This document shows, in pieces, positions 63,118-64,000 of a DNA stretch of 64,000 bases; positions within the stretch are counted from its first letter, which is position 1; each line of letters starts with the position of its first letter. This DNA is from Acetobacter oryzifermentans. GTDB lineage: Bacteria; Pseudomonadota; Alphaproteobacteria; Acetobacterales; Acetobacteraceae. The stretch lies in assembly GCF_001628715.1 (NCBI RefSeq), contig NZ_CP011120.1, forward strand, positions 620,001 through 684,000. The letters run 5' to 3'. The notes beneath the pieces were generated by a model that worked only from the letters and a program-made list of their open reading frames with translations, had not been told where the DNA came from and did not search any database. Made by a program: the position numbers and the translations under genes.

Positions 63118-63591
63118 ATGCGTCTGACATTGCACACAGATTATGCCCTGCGCACGTTGCTTTATCTGGCCGTGCATACCGACCGCCGTGTTTCCATAAA
63201 GGAGATTGCGCGGGTTTATGGCATTTCCGAAAACCACTTGGTTAAAATTATTCATCATCTGGGCCGGGGCGGGTTTGTAGATACGCTGCGCGGCCGGGGT
63301 GGTGGGCTTATGCTGGGGCGTGCGCCAGAGGATATTCGCATTGGCGATGTGGTGCGCCATACGGAAGATGATATGGCGCTGGTAAGCTGCATGTCTCCTT
63401 CCCCCGGTGTGCCGGGCAGTGCGGAATGTCTGCTGGCCCGTGCCTGCCATTTACGTGGCGCGTTGGGTGAGGCGCTGGATGCGTTTATGGCGGTGCTGGA
63501 TAGCCGCACGCTGGCCGATATGTTGCACACGCCAGAACGCCAGATTTTGCAGGAAGCCAAAGCCAACCAGCAGGCCCCCGTAACCCCCTAA
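63118..63591 (+). CDS. Rrf2-family nitric-oxide-type regulator (NsrR-like)
   Basis: 157 aa from ATG 63118. RLTLHTDYALRTLLYLAVH and KEIARVYGISENHLVKIIHHL form the winged helix-turn-helix of Rrf2 proteins, and the cysteines in SCM and in AECLLARACHL (C-x5-C) are placed as in NsrR, which holds a 4Fe-4S or 2Fe-2S cluster that reacts with NO. Derepresses NO-detoxifying genes in other bacteria; its own operator at 63049 suggests autorepression. Target genes other than itself are unknown. Confidence 0.85.
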   Translation: MRLTLHTDYALRTLLYLAVHTDRRVSIKEIARVYGISENHLVKIIHHLGRGGFVDTLRGRGGGLMLGRAPEDIRIGDVVRHTEDDMALVSCMSPSPGVPGSAECLLARACHLRGALGEALDAFMAVLDSRTLADMLHTPERQILQEAKANQQAPVTP

Positions 63592-63740
63592 AGCCAGCCA
63601 TCTCCAAGATGGGATTTTGAAACTTGGCCCGCCTTGCCCTACAGTTGCAGGCACAGCGGAAAAGCATGGCGCACGCCCATTGCTGCGGCTTTTCTGCTTT
63701 GGGGCTCGCCCCGTTTCATGCACAAAAAAGGGCTACGGGT

Positions 63741-64000
63741 ATGACACGCAAGCAACCACAAACTGTTTTGGTAACGGGCGCCACCGCCGGATTTGGGCAT
63801 GCCATTGCCCTGCTTTTGGCCCAGCAGGGCTACCGCGTTATTGCCACAGGCCGCAGGCAGGAACGGCTGGAGGAACTGGCCGCCCAAGCCAAAGGCGAGA
63901 TCCTGCCTTTTAAACTGGATATGACAGACGCCCAAGCCCTTGCCGCCTTACCGCAAAGCCTGCCCGCAGGCTGGCAGGAGGTGGACGTGCTGGTGAACAA
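63741..64000 (+). CDS. SDR-family oxidoreductase (YdfG-like), 3' end outside window
   Basis: Open from ATG 63741 to the window edge. VLVTGATAGFGHAIALLLAQ is the NADP-binding T-G-x3-G-x-G motif, followed by YRVIATGRRQERLEEL and the D of LDMTDA, then DVLVN. Strongly resembles YdfG, an NADP-dependent 3-hydroxy acid/serine dehydrogenase. The catalytic Tyr-x3-Lys lies beyond the end. Confidence 0.85.
   Translation, partial: MTRKQPQTVLVTGATAGFGHAIALLLAQQGYRVIATGRRQERLEELAAQAKGEILPFKLDMTDAQALAALPQSLPAGWQEVDVLVN

Overview
The window looks like part of a chromosome from an acetic acid bacterium (Acetobacteraceae, Acetobacter-like). This rests on GC-rich coding sequence with AT-rich spacers, several paralogous Hint_2 (Hedgehog/intein-type) proteins, an apparent Tat-exported FAD oxidase paired with cytochrome c, TonB receptors, and a cobalamin-type radical SAM enzyme. 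The genus is inferred from gene style, not from a database match.

Layout. 1-1.2 kb: the 3' end of a tyrosine integrase, a BamE-like lipoprotein and tRNA-Ala(CGC), which looks like the edge of an island lying to the left. 1.2-8 kb: small envelope genes (YggT, DUF1275, lipoproteins, CHRD and META proteins). 8.2-9.6 kb: the first Hint protein. 10-16.6 kb: IalB-like protein, a TonB siderophore receptor behind a Fur-like box, and a cytochrome c/amino-acid-oxidase-like pair. 16.7-21.5 kb: two more Hint proteins flanking a LysE exporter and a small membrane protein. 21.7-25.4 kb: a prophage-type immunity and early region (S24-type repressor, DNA-binding and replication-like proteins). 25.5-34.5 kb: non-phage genes, namely a Hint protein, a catalytically dead serine-recombinase-like protein, a Hint-like protein without catalytic residues, a radical SAM enzyme, an acyltransferase/SGNH protein and a zinc-ribbon membrane protein. 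34.7-53.8 kb: packaging and virion genes of a contractile-tailed phage in canonical order (terminase, portal, protease, cement, capsid, neck, sheath, tube, tail chaperone with a likely -1 frameshift, short tape-measure candidate, baseplate, spike, fibre), interrupted once by the housekeeping gene trhO on the other strand. 53.9-60 kb: a membrane protein, a CPA1 antiporter and a likely vitamin (thiamine-type) uptake operon of TonB receptor, kinase and PnuC-family carrier. 60-64 kb: RcnB-like and His/Gly-rich periplasmic proteins, purU, a spacer with clustered DnaA-box-like sequences, a DUF488 protein, an NsrR-like regulator with its own operator, and the start of an SDR gene.

The two most interesting systems are these. 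First, a scattered but structurally complete contractile-particle locus has no integrase or recognisable lysin inside it, has a repressor that has lost its self-cleavage dyad, and is interleaved with host genes; it may be a domesticated particle (gene-transfer-agent-like) or a decayed prophage. Second, five Hint-family proteins share a Hint core and a C-terminal domain but carry different N-terminal passengers; four keep the catalytic Cys and His and one has lost both. All assignments come from reading motifs and gene order; no searches were run.
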